This document shows, one piece after another, positions 41,967 to 50,722 of a stretch of DNA of 64,000 nucleotides. The translations under genes and the position numbers were made by a program. The notes under the pieces are model-generated. The model was not told the DNA's origin, did not search any database, and saw nothing but the letters and a program-made list of their open reading frames with translations. The stretch is from contig NZ_SMKZ01000006.1 in assembly GCF_004349065.1 (NCBI RefSeq), forward strand, positions 104,736 through 168,735, in the 5' to 3' direction. Each line of letters starts with the position of its first letter. Within the stretch, counting starts at the first letter, position 1. The DNA comes from Jiangella asiatica. GTDB taxonomy: Bacteria; Actinomycetota; Actinomycetes; Jiangellales; Jiangellaceae.

Positions 41967-42532
41967 GTGTCTTCCTGGAGTGGGAACGGATGCCTGCCGC
42001 AGTGTCCGCGTCCTGACCCGAGCCCTGCAACCCGTTATCGACGGTGGGCCCGAAACTACCGCTCCGGGGGCCGTTCCTCGTCGTCCCGTCGACCTGGCTT
42101 TGGGGCGGGTTCTCCGACCGAAGGGGTGTAGAGGTTGCGGACGTCGCCCCCACTGGGGCCTGCTTTCAAAAAGATGAATCCGAGCTTGCGGCAGATACCA
42201 GCCGTCCGCAACCTTCTTGATGTCTCGTTCTGGGTCGAGACGCCAGCGGCTGTGCGGCTAGCGCGGCAGCTGATGCGGAAGGGCCGAACGGTTGTCGGGC
42301 TCGTCCTGCCGTCACTCACCGGGTACCTGGAGAATGTGCGCCCCGCGCACCACCGTTACGTCCAGCCGTCGTCGTCCCACGCCACACACATCATCGACGG
42401 TATGAGGGAAACGGTGGAGCAGGCAGAGCTCGTCGAGGGCATTCTCGACAGGTCTGCGGGGTCGAAGCGCTCTCGCCAGTCGCCGAGCTCAGGGGCTTGA
42501 CGTCGATCCCGCCCGGGCGCTTCAGTTCGAGG
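41967..42532. other. Gap with 12-bp inverted repeat; no supported gene
   Basis: AGGTTGCGGACG at 42132-42143 and CGTCCGCAACCT at 42203-42214 are exact complements around 59 bases that include CCCCACTGGGG and CTTTCAAAAAG. A 121-residue plus frame (42135-42500) starts inside the left arm; its family was not recognised and it has no evident ribosome-binding site, so it is not called. The repeat could be a minute mobile element or a structured RNA region. Confidence 0.4.
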
Positions 42533-43375
42533 ATGACCGCTGTGGAGTCCTACGTCGAGCGTCCGCCGTTGCCGGGACTGGCGGGCGTGGTCCGGACGGT
42601 CTGGATCCAGCGCACCGGTGACGTGCCGTACGTCCAGCGGCACCTGCCCACGGGCGGGGTCGAGATCCACTTCCCGATCGGCGGCCGTCCCCAGCTGGTC
42701 GGTCCGCTGACCGGTCCGGAGATCGAGGTCATTCCGCCGCACACGACCATCGTGGGTGTGCGGTTCCAACCAGGGACCCCGCCGCCCCTGCCGACGGTGC
42801 TCGACGACCTGGTGGACCAGCACCTTGGCCTGGCGGACCTGTGGGGAAGCTCGCTGGACCGCATCGAGGAGGCGATGGCCCGGGCCGGGACACCCCGGCG
42901 AGCGCTCGTGGCCCTGCAGGCCCATCTGCTGCGGGAGTTCCGAACCGCCGGCCGGTTGGATCCGCTGGTGCGCGAAGCCGTGAAGGGGCTGATGCCCTGG
43001 CATCCGCTCGACATCGACACGCTCGCCACCCACCTTGGGCTCTCCGCCAGTCAACTGCGTCGCCGCTGCTTGCACTCGGTGGGGGTGGGTCCCAAGGTCC
43101 TCCAGCGGACGTTGCGGTTCCAGGGCTTCCTCGCGCTGGCTCAGGCCGGCGCCACGGCGTCGGGTCGTCGTGGCGCGGACGGCGTGGCGGGCCTGGCGGT
43201 CGACGTGGGGTACGCCGACCAGGCACACCTCTGCCGAGAATGCCTGCGTCTGACCGGGCTCACCCCGCGCCAGCTCCTCGGCGGCAACCTCGACCGGTGC
43301 GCCTGTGGCCACGAGCACTCCGCCTCCTACGAGCCGTTCCTCGCCACTCGCAGCGTGCCGCCGCTACGAGCCTGA
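42533..43375 (+). CDS. AraC-family transcriptional regulator (DUF6597-like N-terminus)
   Basis: The start is uncertain: ATG 42533 is used, GTG 42542 has GAGGA eight bases ahead, and a TTG at 42497 is in frame. The N-terminal region (SYVERPPLPGLAGVVRTVWIQRTGD, LPTGGVEIHFPIGGRPQLVGP) is of the type found in AraC regulators with DUF6597. The C-terminal two-helix DNA-binding part is DIDTLATHLGLSASQLRRRCLHSVGVGPKVLQRTLRFQGFLALAQ and LAVDVGYADQAHLCRECLRLTGLTPRQLL. No operator is visible. Confidence 0.85.
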   Translation: MTAVESYVERPPLPGLAGVVRTVWIQRTGDVPYVQRHLPTGGVEIHFPIGGRPQLVGPLTGPEIEVIPPHTTIVGVRFQPGTPPPLPTVLDDLVDQHLGLADLWGSSLDRIEEAMARAGTPRRALVALQAHLLREFRTAGRLDPLVREAVKGLMPWHPLDIDTLATHLGLSASQLRRRCLHSVGVGPKVLQRTLRFQGFLALAQAGATASGRRGADGVAGLAVDVGYADQAHLCRECLRLTGLTPRQLLGGNLDRCACGHEHSASYEPFLATRSVPPLRA

Positions 43376-43444
43376 CTCTGCTGGATTTCGTTCAAGACCC
43401 GTCGTCACGGCGCCCATGGTTTCGAACTCCTGCCCCGCCTGATG

Positions 43445-43999
43445 TCAGTGTCGGGCGGTGGTCTGGCCGGGCCGGCGATGAATCGCGAGTGCCCACGTGA
43501 GGCAGCCGAACGCGATCGTCGACGCCACGGCCCGGACGGTGTTCCAGGCGGTCCACATCGCTTCATCGAGCTGGGCGCGCGCCGCCGCGAAGCCGGCGTC
43601 GGTGTCTGGGTCCCCGGCTGACCTGATCTCCTCGTTGAGAGGCTCATGGACGCTGAACGTGATCACGAAGACCAGCAGGTAGAAGACCAGCGCCGCCCCG
43701 ATCCACATCAGAGCCGGCCGCTGCTCCGCGCGGCGATGGAGGGCGACCGACAGCCCGGTGAACAGCAGGGCGCCGATGTACCCCACGCCGAGGAACAGGG
43801 GGTTGGTGATCGCCGAGTCGAGCGCCTGGAATGCCACGACGAACGTGCGGTCATCGACGTCGCTCAGGCCGGGCATGATCGTGTTCGACCAGTCCACGAA
43901 GACGCCCGCCGTCAGTCCGGTCGTCATGGTCGCCAGGATCAGGATCGCGGTTCGCACGGCGCCGGTCTGGCGGACGGCGGTGTTCGGTGCAGTACTCAT
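43445..43999 (-). CDS. DUF1772 (anthrone-oxygenase-like) membrane protein
   Basis: ATG at 43999 (an upstream ATG at 44036 is possible). The 184-residue protein has four hydrophobic segments (TAILILATMTTGLTAGVFVDW, LFLGVGYIGALLFTGLSVAL, LMWIGAALVFYLLVFVITFSV, NTVRAVASTIAFGCLTWALAIH) and the DUF1772 pattern with HEPLNEEI. The family includes small oxidases of polyketide anthrones, but most members are unstudied. It is divergent from an AraC regulator 81 bases away that probably controls it. Confidence 0.8.
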   Translation of the reverse strand: MSTAPNTAVRQTGAVRTAILILATMTTGLTAGVFVDWSNTIMPGLSDVDDRTFVVAFQALDSAITNPLFLGVGYIGALLFTGLSVALHRRAEQRPALMWIGAALVFYLLVFVITFSVHEPLNEEIRSAGDPDTDAGFAAARAQLDEAMWTAWNTVRAVASTIAFGCLTWALAIHRRPGQTTARH

Positions 44000-44080
44000 G
44001 TGTTCAGGAAAGCTGGATACGGCGAGACTATCCATGGTCGAAAGCCGCGAATCCATTCGAATTCGTCTACGGTGGTGCCG

Positions 44081-45025
44081 ATGGACCCGTTGACCGCCCT
44101 GCTGGACGCGCCTCGCGCGCGGGGCGCCTTCCTGCTCCGAGTGACGATGACGCCGCCGTGGGCCGTCCGGGTGCAGGACGAGGCACCGCTGTCGGTGGTG
44201 GCGGTGACGGCCGGGTCGACCTGGTTCGTGCCCGACGACGGCGACCCCGTGCGGTTGCTCGCGGGTGACCTGCTGCTGATCGCCAGGCCCGACCCGTACC
44301 TGTTCGCTGATGCCGTGGCGCGACCGCCGCAGGCCGTGATCAACTCCGACGGTCGGTGCGAGACGCCGGCCGGCACGAACCTGGAGCTTCCGACGTATCA
44401 CGGCGTGCGTACCTGGGGGAATGCACCGATGGGGTGCGACGCCATGCTCGTCGGTACCTATCCGAGCGTGAGCGAGGTCGGTTCCCGGCTTCTCAGGGCG
44501 CTTCCGCCGACGTTGCTGATGCGTGCGGCCGACCACCGTTCCGGGCTCATCGAGGTCCTGGCTGACGAGATCAACGGCGAGGGAATCGGCCAGGCCAGCC
44601 TGCTGGATCGGCTGTTGGACGGTCTCACGGTCGCCGCGATCCGCCATTGGGCGAACTTCTCGGCCGCCGACCCGCCGGGGTGGCTCCGCGCTGGCACGGA
44701 CCCGATCGTGGGCGCCGCGCTGGACCTGATGCACGACCAACCCGCCCAGCCCTGGACCGTCGCATCCCTGGCCCAGCGGGTCGGGATGTCACGCGCGGGC
44801 TTCTCCCGCAGGTTCGTGGCCTCGGTCGGCGAGCCACCGATGGCCTACCTCACCTCGTGGCGGCTGGCGCTCGCGGCCGACCGGCTGCGACAGGACAGCG
44901 TGCCGGTGTTCCGCGTGGCCGCGGAGGTCGGCTACACCAGCCCGTTCACCTTCAGCACCGCCTTCAAGCGCCACTACGGCGTCAGCCCGCTCACCTACCG
45001 GCAACAGGGCGCGGTACCCGCCTGA
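44081..45025 (+). CDS. AraC-family transcriptional regulator (cupin_6 type)
   Basis: ATG at 44081. The 314-residue protein has an N-terminal cupin_6 sensor (MDPLTALLDAPRARGAFLLRVTMTPPWAVRVQDEAPLSVVAV, LAGDLLLIARPDPY) and a C-terminal AraC DNA-binding domain: PWTVASLAQRVGMSRAGFSRRFVASVGEPPMAYLTSWRLALAADRLRQ, FRVAAEVGYTSPFTFSTAFKRHYGVSPLTYR. Its gene is divergent from the DUF1772 gene. In many actinobacteria this regulator type sits next to the oxidoreductase it controls. Confidence 0.9.
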   Translation: MDPLTALLDAPRARGAFLLRVTMTPPWAVRVQDEAPLSVVAVTAGSTWFVPDDGDPVRLLAGDLLLIARPDPYLFADAVARPPQAVINSDGRCETPAGTNLELPTYHGVRTWGNAPMGCDAMLVGTYPSVSEVGSRLLRALPPTLLMRAADHRSGLIEVLADEINGEGIGQASLLDRLLDGLTVAAIRHWANFSAADPPGWLRAGTDPIVGAALDLMHDQPAQPWTVASLAQRVGMSRAGFSRRFVASVGEPPMAYLTSWRLALAADRLRQDSVPVFRVAAEVGYTSPFTFSTAFKRHYGVSPLTYRQQGAVPA

Positions 45026-45108
45026 GCCGCCGCGCTCTCGGCTGTGACTGGGACTGCTCGAGATCTCACGCCGGTTCCGGCGGATCCATCCACGGACGAT
45101 TAACGTCG

Positions 45109-45156
45109 GTCAATCGGAATCTATTGACATTCGATCGATAACCACTGAAAGTCAAT
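45109..45156. promoter_or_regulatory. GTCAAT/ATTGAC sites upstream of the DUF2975 gene
   Basis: GTCAAT at 45109-45114 and ATTGAC at 45123-45128 form an inverted repeat 8 bases apart; GTCAAT occurs again at 45151-45156, just before the start at 45159. TTGACA at 45124-45129 may be a -35 element. A plausible binding region for the Cro-like regulator encoded two genes downstream. Confidence 0.45.
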
Positions 45157-45158
45157 GC

Positions 45159-45638
45159 ATGACGACGATGGGCCGGGCGGTCGGCGTGCTCAGAATCCTG
45201 CTCGTACTGTTGTTCGCCGGCCTGGTCGTGGCCCAGGTCGCGATCCTGCCCGGGACGTTGGCGCACCTGGCGGAGGAGGAGCCGGACCTGGCGTATCTGC
45301 GGTGGCCGATGCTGGCCTTCTCAATCGTGGAGCTCGTGTGCGTCCAGGTCGTGATCGTGTGTACCTGGAAGCTGCTCGCCATGGTCAAGGCCGACCGGAT
45401 CTTCAGCGAAGCGGCCTTCGCGTGGGTCGATGCGATCGTGTGGGCCATGGGCACGGCCTGGGTGCTGCTCTTCGGAGTGTTCGTCTTCGTCACGACAGTG
45501 GTGGCGGGTCCCGGGCTGCCGGTCCTCCTGTTCGGTTCGGTTCTGGCCGCGGGCGTGCTGGTGCTGCTGATGGTGGTGATGCGGGCGCTGCTGCGACAGG
45601 CCACGACGCTTCGCACCGACATGGACGCGGTGATCTGA
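45159..45638 (+). CDS. DUF2975 membrane protein
   Basis: A 159-residue protein with four membrane segments (LRILLVLLFAGLVVAQVAILPGTLA, WPMLAFSIVELVCVQVVIVCTWKLLAMV, AIVWAMGTAWVLLFGVFVFVTTVVA, LPVLLFGSVLAAGVLVLLMVVMRALL) and the typical RIFSEAAFAWVDAIVWAM segment of DUF2975. Such proteins are usually followed by a small Cro/CI-like regulator, as here: the TGA shares a base with the next ATG. Function unknown; a membrane sensor or helper for the regulator is possible. Confidence 0.85.
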   Translation: MTTMGRAVGVLRILLVLLFAGLVVAQVAILPGTLAHLAEEEPDLAYLRWPMLAFSIVELVCVQVVIVCTWKLLAMVKADRIFSEAAFAWVDAIVWAMGTAWVLLFGVFVFVTTVVAGPGLPVLLFGSVLAAGVLVLLMVVMRALLRQATTLRTDMDAVI

Positions 45639-45844
45639 TGCCCATCGTGGTGCGCATCGACGTCGAGCTCGCCAGGCGCAAGATGAGCGTCGGTGAGTTC
45701 GCCGAGCGCGTCGGGCTCACGCCGGCGAACGTGGCCGTGCTGAAGAACGGCCGAGCGAAGGCTGTCCGCTTCAGCACGCTCGAAGCCATGTGCCGCGTGC
45801 TCGAATGTCAGCCCGGCGACCTCCTGGAATGGGTCGAGGACTGA
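45638..45844 (+). CDS. Small Cro/CI-like (XRE, YozG-type) regulator
   Basis: A 68-residue protein, MPIVVRIDVELARRKMSVGEFAERVGLTPANVAVLKNGRAKAVRFSTLEAMCRVLECQPGDLLEWVED, a complete one-domain helix-turn-helix of the YozG type with the closing QPGDLLEW motif. Translationally coupled to the DUF2975 gene by a TGATG overlap. It probably regulates this pair. Confidence 0.9.
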   Translation: MPIVVRIDVELARRKMSVGEFAERVGLTPANVAVLKNGRAKAVRFSTLEAMCRVLECQPGDLLEWVED

Positions 45845-45852
45845 CCGCCGCG

Positions 45853-46962
45853 ATGGACGTCGACGTGCTGGTGGTCGGTGCCGGGCTGGCGGGCCTGTAC
45901 ACGGCGACGTTGCTGGCTCAGCGCGGTCACGACGTGCTGCTGGTCGAGCGGCGGCCGAAGCTCACCGGCGCGATCCGCACGACGGGCATCTTCGTCCGGC
46001 GCACGCTCGACGACTTCGCGCTGCCTCCCGACTGCCTCGGGCCTCCGATCCGACGCGTCGTGCTCTACCCTCCCAGCCAGCGCCACCCGGTGACGCTGGT
46101 CAGCGCCCGCGACGAGTACCGGGTGGCCGACATGGCACGGCTCTATGTGGCGGCGTCCAGCGCCGCGGCCGACGCCGGCGTGCGGATCTCGTTGGGCACA
46201 CGCTATGCCGGTCGGGAGGCCGACTCATTCCTCGTGGTCGGTCCGGACGGTCCGGCCTGCGTCCGGGCCCGGTTCGTCGTCGGCGCCGACGGTGCCCGCT
46301 CCCGGGTCGCCCGCGACCTCGCCCTCGACCGCAACCGGCACCTGCTGGTCGGTGCTGAAAAGGTCTTTGCGATCTCCGGTGGCGAGGAGCCGCCGACGTT
46401 CCACTGTGTCCTCGATCCCTCGCTCGCACCCGGCTACCTGGCGTGGGTCATCAATGACGGGAATCGGGCCCACGTCGGCGTTGCCGGGTACGCCGACCGC
46501 TTCCCCGACGGTCTTCGGCGGGCCCTGGACCGGTTCGGCGCCTCCGCGCCCGGGCTGGCCGGTGCCGGCCGCTCCGACGAGGTCGAGCGGCGCGGTGGAC
46601 CGATCCCCGTCGGCGGGGTGCTGCGCCGCATCAGCTGCGTCGACGGGCTCCTCGTGGGTGACGCGGCGGGTGCGGTCTCGCCGCTCACCGCCGGCGGACT
46701 CGATCCGTGCCTTCGGCTGTCCGAGCACGCCGCCGCGGTCCTCGACGAGGCACTGCGAGCCGGCCGGCCCGACGCGTTGAGCCACTACGACGGGGCGGTT
46801 CTGCGTGCCGGCTTCCGGGGCCGGCTGATGCTGCGCCATGGGCTGGCCCAGGTGCGCACGCCGACCCTGGCGGCGACGGCGTTCACGCTGCTGCGCACGC
46901 GGTTCGGCCGGGCCGCGGCCGGGCGCATCCTCTTCGGCGACAAGTCCTTCCCGGCTCCCTGA
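45853..46962 (+). CDS. FAD-dependent oxidoreductase (geranylgeranyl-reductase-like)
   Basis: ATG at 45853, nine bases after the regulator. The 369-residue flavoprotein has MDVDVLVVGAGLAGLYTATLLAQRGHDVLLVERR (FAD dinucleotide fold), FVVGADGARSRVARDL (the DG-type motif) and DGLLVGDAAGAVSPLTAGGLDPCLRLS (GD motif). It resembles the geranylgeranyl reductase/halogenase group of class A flavoproteins. The substrate is unknown. The short gap suggests it is transcribed with the DUF2975 unit. Confidence 0.85.
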   Translation: MDVDVLVVGAGLAGLYTATLLAQRGHDVLLVERRPKLTGAIRTTGIFVRRTLDDFALPPDCLGPPIRRVVLYPPSQRHPVTLVSARDEYRVADMARLYVAASSAAADAGVRISLGTRYAGREADSFLVVGPDGPACVRARFVVGADGARSRVARDLALDRNRHLLVGAEKVFAISGGEEPPTFHCVLDPSLAPGYLAWVINDGNRAHVGVAGYADRFPDGLRRALDRFGASAPGLAGAGRSDEVERRGGPIPVGGVLRRISCVDGLLVGDAAGAVSPLTAGGLDPCLRLSEHAAAVLDEALRAGRPDALSHYDGAVLRAGFRGRLMLRHGLAQVRTPTLAATAFTLLRTRFGRAAAGRILFGDKSFPAP

Positions 46963-47132
46963 GACCTGCGCAGTGTGCGAGTCCGATGGCGGCCGGGCGC
47001 GGGGACCGGCGTGCAGGACCGTGTCCACGCGCAGGTCCTCAACTCACCCGTGCCGGGTGACGTGCTCCACGCCGGCCGGCCGTGATCCTGGCCGGAGCCG
47101 TCGGCGACCGCGTTCCCCGAAGAGGTTGACCC

Positions 47133-48707
47133 ATGACAGTCCAAACCGTCCGCGCCAGGATGTCGCCACTCGTCATGGTGGCGATGATCCTGGCGGTCTC
47201 GATGTCGTTCATCGACCAGACGATCGTCGCCATCGCATCGCCCGACCTCCAGCGCGACCTCAGCCTCACCCGGGCCGAAGGGGAATGGGTGATCAACGCC
47301 TACCTCGTCGCCTTGGCGGCGACCTTCGCGCTCGGCGGGCGCATCGCCGACGCCTGGGGCCGTCGCACGATGGTGACGGTCGGCGTGGCCGGGTTCGCCG
47401 TCAGTTCGGCGCTGTGCGGTGCGACGCCCGACACGTCGTGGGCCGAGACGTGGCTGATCTCGGCGCGGGTGGCGCAGGGCATCTTCGCCGCGGTCCTCAT
47501 GCCCGCGGCGATAGCGATCGTCTACGGCAGTACGCCGGCCGAGCGGCGCGGCCGGTCGATGGCGATGTTCTTCGGGCTGACCGGGGCGTTCACCGCGCTG
47601 GGCCCGATCCTGGGCAACTACCTGCTCGAATGGTCGTGGCGCACGATCTTCTGGATCAACCTGCCGGTCGCGGCGGCAGCCCTGGTGACGATCGCGGTGG
47701 CACCCATCGAGCAGGATCGCGGGAACAGGCGGATCGACTGGCTTGGTGCCGTCATCGTGGCTGCGGGCATGGCGCTCAGCGTCGTCGGGTTCTCGCAGGC
47801 CGCCGACTGGGGGTGGAGCAGCGCCATGACGTGGGGATGCCTGGTCGCCGGTGCGGCGCTGCTGACGCTCTTCGTCGTGGTCGAGCGTCGCCGCCCGGTG
47901 CCGCTGGTCCGGCTCGACATCTTCAGGCTGCGGGGGTTCCGGGTCGACTCGGCCGTCCTGTTCTTCGTCATGATCGCGTTCGTTCCGGTCTCGTACTTTC
48001 TCAGCGTGTACGCCAACGTCTCGCTGGGCATGGACGCGGCCGGCGCCAGTCATCTGCTCCTGCTGTTCTTCCTCGGCTTCTTGATCGCGGCGCAGGCCGG
48101 TGGGCATATCTTCGACGCCCGCGGCGCGAAGCAGACCATGCTGCTCGGCTGTGTCGTCGGCATTGCCGGGTTCGCGTGGTGGGCGACGCAGGTCACGACG
48201 CTGGACGCCGCCGACCAGCACCACCCGCTGCTGCTGGCCGGTGCCGGCATCGGGTTCCTTCTGGGCCCTGCCAGCGCGGACGCGGTGAGCCGGGCGCGGG
48301 ACGCGTCCTACGGCGAGGTCACCGGCATCAACCAGACGGTGCGCAACTACGGCTCCGCGCTGGGATTCGCGCTTCTGGGGACGCTGGCCACGCATGTGTT
48401 CACCAACCGGTTTTCGGCCTCGTTGCGGGAGGCCGGCCTCGGCCGGGACGCGGCGGAGGAACTGGCACGCGACGTGGCGGCCGGCGGCAGTGGTGGCTCC
48501 GGCGCGAGCTCAGCACCCGCCAGGGTGCGCGAGGCGGTGGAGCGGGCCGTCGCCGAGGACTTCGCAGAGGGCATTCGGGCGGTGCTCATCGCCATGGCGG
48601 TCGCTCTGGCCGTGGCGTTCGTCATCGCGCTGCGGCACCCCGGTGACCGACCGGCGCGCGAGGACGCGACGGCACCACCGCAGCCGACGACCGTGGACCA
48701 AAATTGA
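47133..48707 (+). CDS. MFS drug transporter, DHA2 (EmrB/QacA) family
   Basis: A 524-residue protein of the 14-helix DHA2 type, with AGAGG before the ATG. MSFIDQTIVAIASPDLQRDL replaces the family's usual D-x-T-I-V-N-V-A-L-P. Also present are INAYLVALAATFALGGRIADAWGRRTM and a long hydrophilic C-terminal loop (LREAGLGRDAAEELARDVAAGGSGGSGA) before the last helix. Likely proton-driven efflux of lipophilic compounds. No neighbouring regulator is obvious. Confidence 0.9.
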   Translation: MTVQTVRARMSPLVMVAMILAVSMSFIDQTIVAIASPDLQRDLSLTRAEGEWVINAYLVALAATFALGGRIADAWGRRTMVTVGVAGFAVSSALCGATPDTSWAETWLISARVAQGIFAAVLMPAAIAIVYGSTPAERRGRSMAMFFGLTGAFTALGPILGNYLLEWSWRTIFWINLPVAAAALVTIAVAPIEQDRGNRRIDWLGAVIVAAGMALSVVGFSQAADWGWSSAMTWGCLVAGAALLTLFVVVERRRPVPLVRLDIFRLRGFRVDSAVLFFVMIAFVPVSYFLSVYANVSLGMDAAGASHLLLLFFLGFLIAAQAGGHIFDARGAKQTMLLGCVVGIAGFAWWATQVTTLDAADQHHPLLLAGAGIGFLLGPASADAVSRARDASYGEVTGINQTVRNYGSALGFALLGTLATHVFTNRFSASLREAGLGRDAAEELARDVAAGGSGGSGASSAPARVREAVERAVAEDFAEGIRAVLIAMAVALAVAFVIALRHPGDRPAREDATAPPQPTTVDQN

Positions 48708-48754
48708 GTCTTGCAGAACAGTATCCAGAGGACCCAGTTCCCGGTGCCGACGAG

Positions 48755-49163
48755 CGCAGCAGGGCCCTGCTCGAGGACGGTCGGCAGAGCCTCGGGGCGA
48801 TGATCACCGGGCGGACCACATACGTTGTTCGTCGTCACCCATGGCCCGACACCTGCGCCGCCGGATGGTGGCGTGTACACGTTCGTCACCGACGGCCTCG
48901 ACAGCGCGATGAAGCAAGCCATCGAGACAGCCGGCGACAAGAGTGTCGGGGTCAGCGGGGTCGGCATCGGCAGCCAGCTCATCCGGGCCGGGTACATCGA
49001 CGAGCTGATCGTCCATGTCGTGCCGGTCCTCTTCGGGGCCGGCACTCGGCACTACGACCACGTCGGTGGCGAGCACGTGCGCCTGGAGCTGATCGAATCG
49101 ATCCCGACACCGAACGCCACCCATCTGCGCTACCGCGTCGTCGGTCGTCGCGACCCGGCCTGA
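48755..49163 (+). pseudogene. RibD/DHFR-family gene with deletions and a frameshift
   Basis: One frame reads SRALLEDGRQSLGAMITGRTTY near 48755-48823. The continuation, FVVTHGPTPAPPDGGVYTFVTDGLDSAM and GGVGIGSQLIRAGYIDELIVHVVPVLFGAG (up to 49163), is in a different frame. Between them the usual 15-25 residues are missing, and the family N-terminus (SLDGF) is absent. An intact relative is at 9875-10432. A TTG at 48825 might start the tail but would lack cofactor-binding residues. Confidence 0.65.
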
Positions 49164-49171
49164 TCGAGGGG

Positions 49172-50563
49172 TCAGAGCCACGGCCACGTCGGGATAGGCG
49201 GCGGGCCGTGGCACCAGGCGGCGCCGGGTTCCGGGCCGTACCGCTCCGGCAGCCGACCGGCGTCGAGCGGCCATGGCCCGTCGGCGCCGGTGCGGCGTTC
49301 GTGCGCCAGCCGCCAGGCACGCTCGGCCACGTCGTGGCGGCGGTGGACGACGGCCGCGGCGTAGGAGACGGACATCAGGCGGTCGCCGGCGGACCGGAGG
49401 ACGGCGTCCCAGGTGGCTTCCGGGATCGGGCGGCCATGCGCGTGTAGGTCGTCGACGACGAAGTCGAAGGCCCGCCAGCCGGTCGGCGTCGGCTCCAGCA
49501 GGGCGACCGACTGGTCGATCATCTCGCCTGCCCAGTCCAGTGCGTCGCCCATGGTCTCCGGCGCGACCGGGAGCGCGGACTGCGGCAGGTAGTGGAGTGC
49601 CAGCGCACACAGCACCGGCTCGGGAATGGCATCGAGGCCGGCGCGGCGCCAGTCGCTCGCCGCCCGCACCATCGCCACGGCCAGCTGGTGTCGTGACTCA
49701 CCGGCGTGGAGCCGCTCGACGGCGACCATCCCGCCGCCGAAGTACTCGCCGAGGCCGTAGCGCAGGATGCCGGCGCGCGTCCGTGGATCGCTGGCCATGG
49801 CGGCCAGCCGGGCGCGCTCCTGCTCGTCCGAATGCAGCCAGACCGGCTGGAACCGCTCGAGGATCTCCCACTGAGATCGGCGAACGTCGCGCGTGGGCAG
49901 GTACGTCTCGTACGGTGCCGCCCGCATCGTGGCCACGACGATGTTGCGGGCACGCACGGCGCGGTCGAGCCACTCGACTCGGAAGTGCTCCCGCGGCAGG
50001 TACCGTTCGAGGTCGTCCAGCCAGACGACGGTGTCGACCGGGCTGGCTCCGGCGCCGAAGAGCTGTGCGAGCCCTCGAGGCGGCGTCGGGACGACGAGTG
50101 GCCGGTCGGCGAAGCGGCGGCGGACCACCTCCGCTCCGAGGCGGGACTTGCCGGCCATGGGGTGCCCCAGCACCAGGACGGGCTCGCCCACCTCCACCGC
50201 GGCCAGCACGTCGGCGTGGGCGTCACGCACCAGGTAGGGGACGTGGAGATGGGCACGGTGAACGCCGAACACCTCGAGCCCGGCGTCGCCGACGTGCTGG
50301 AGGACGCTGTCGTCGAGCGCCGAGCGGATCGTGGACTCGAGGGCGTGGTCTTGCCGGTCCCATCGCACGGCCTGTTGCCTGAGCCACCAGACGGCGGGCG
50401 TGCCGATGCCCGCGACACAGCAGAGCGCGATCAGGAGCCACCACGGACCATCGCCCCAGTAATGCGCGATGACGGCGCTGACGCCCGCCACGATTGCCAA
50501 GATCAGCAATCGTGCCGACTGCTGGTGCGGGGTGCTCCAACGCACGCCGCTGTCTCGCCTCAA
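49172..50563 (-). CDS. Membrane-anchored STAND/NACHT-like P-loop ATPase
   Basis: The TTG at 50563 has AGGGGG six bases upstream. The 463-residue protein has two N-terminal membrane helices (about 18-34 and 41-60), a linker, and a P-loop domain with Walker A LGHPMAGKS (132-140), Walker B DTVVWLDDLE (177-186), and a sensor-like NIVVATMRA. C-terminal helices follow (LALHYLPQ, DALDWAGEMIDQSVALL). No known effector such as TIR or nuclease is fused. Regulatory or conflict-related switch by architecture; the function is otherwise unknown. Confidence 0.75.
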   Translation of the reverse strand: MRRDSGVRWSTPHQQSARLLILAIVAGVSAVIAHYWGDGPWWLLIALCCVAGIGTPAVWWLRQQAVRWDRQDHALESTIRSALDDSVLQHVGDAGLEVFGVHRAHLHVPYLVRDAHADVLAAVEVGEPVLVLGHPMAGKSRLGAEVVRRRFADRPLVVPTPPRGLAQLFGAGASPVDTVVWLDDLERYLPREHFRVEWLDRAVRARNIVVATMRAAPYETYLPTRDVRRSQWEILERFQPVWLHSDEQERARLAAMASDPRTRAGILRYGLGEYFGGGMVAVERLHAGESRHQLAVAMVRAASDWRRAGLDAIPEPVLCALALHYLPQSALPVAPETMGDALDWAGEMIDQSVALLEPTPTGWRAFDFVVDDLHAHGRPIPEATWDAVLRSAGDRLMSVSYAAAVVHRRHDVAERAWRLAHERRTGADGPWPLDAGRLPERYGPEPGAAWCHGPPPIPTWPWL

Positions 50564-50722
50564 GATCGGCCCCCTGCACTACCTACGCATTATCACCTTC
50601 TTGTCGCAGTGCTGGTAGTCACATCGCTCGTCACTTTTTGATCTCTTTTCGGCGGCGAACCCATGGCTCGCATATGGCGCAGGCGTCGCTCGCCCAGCGC
50701 CGGGGGCCGGGGATGTGCCGGC

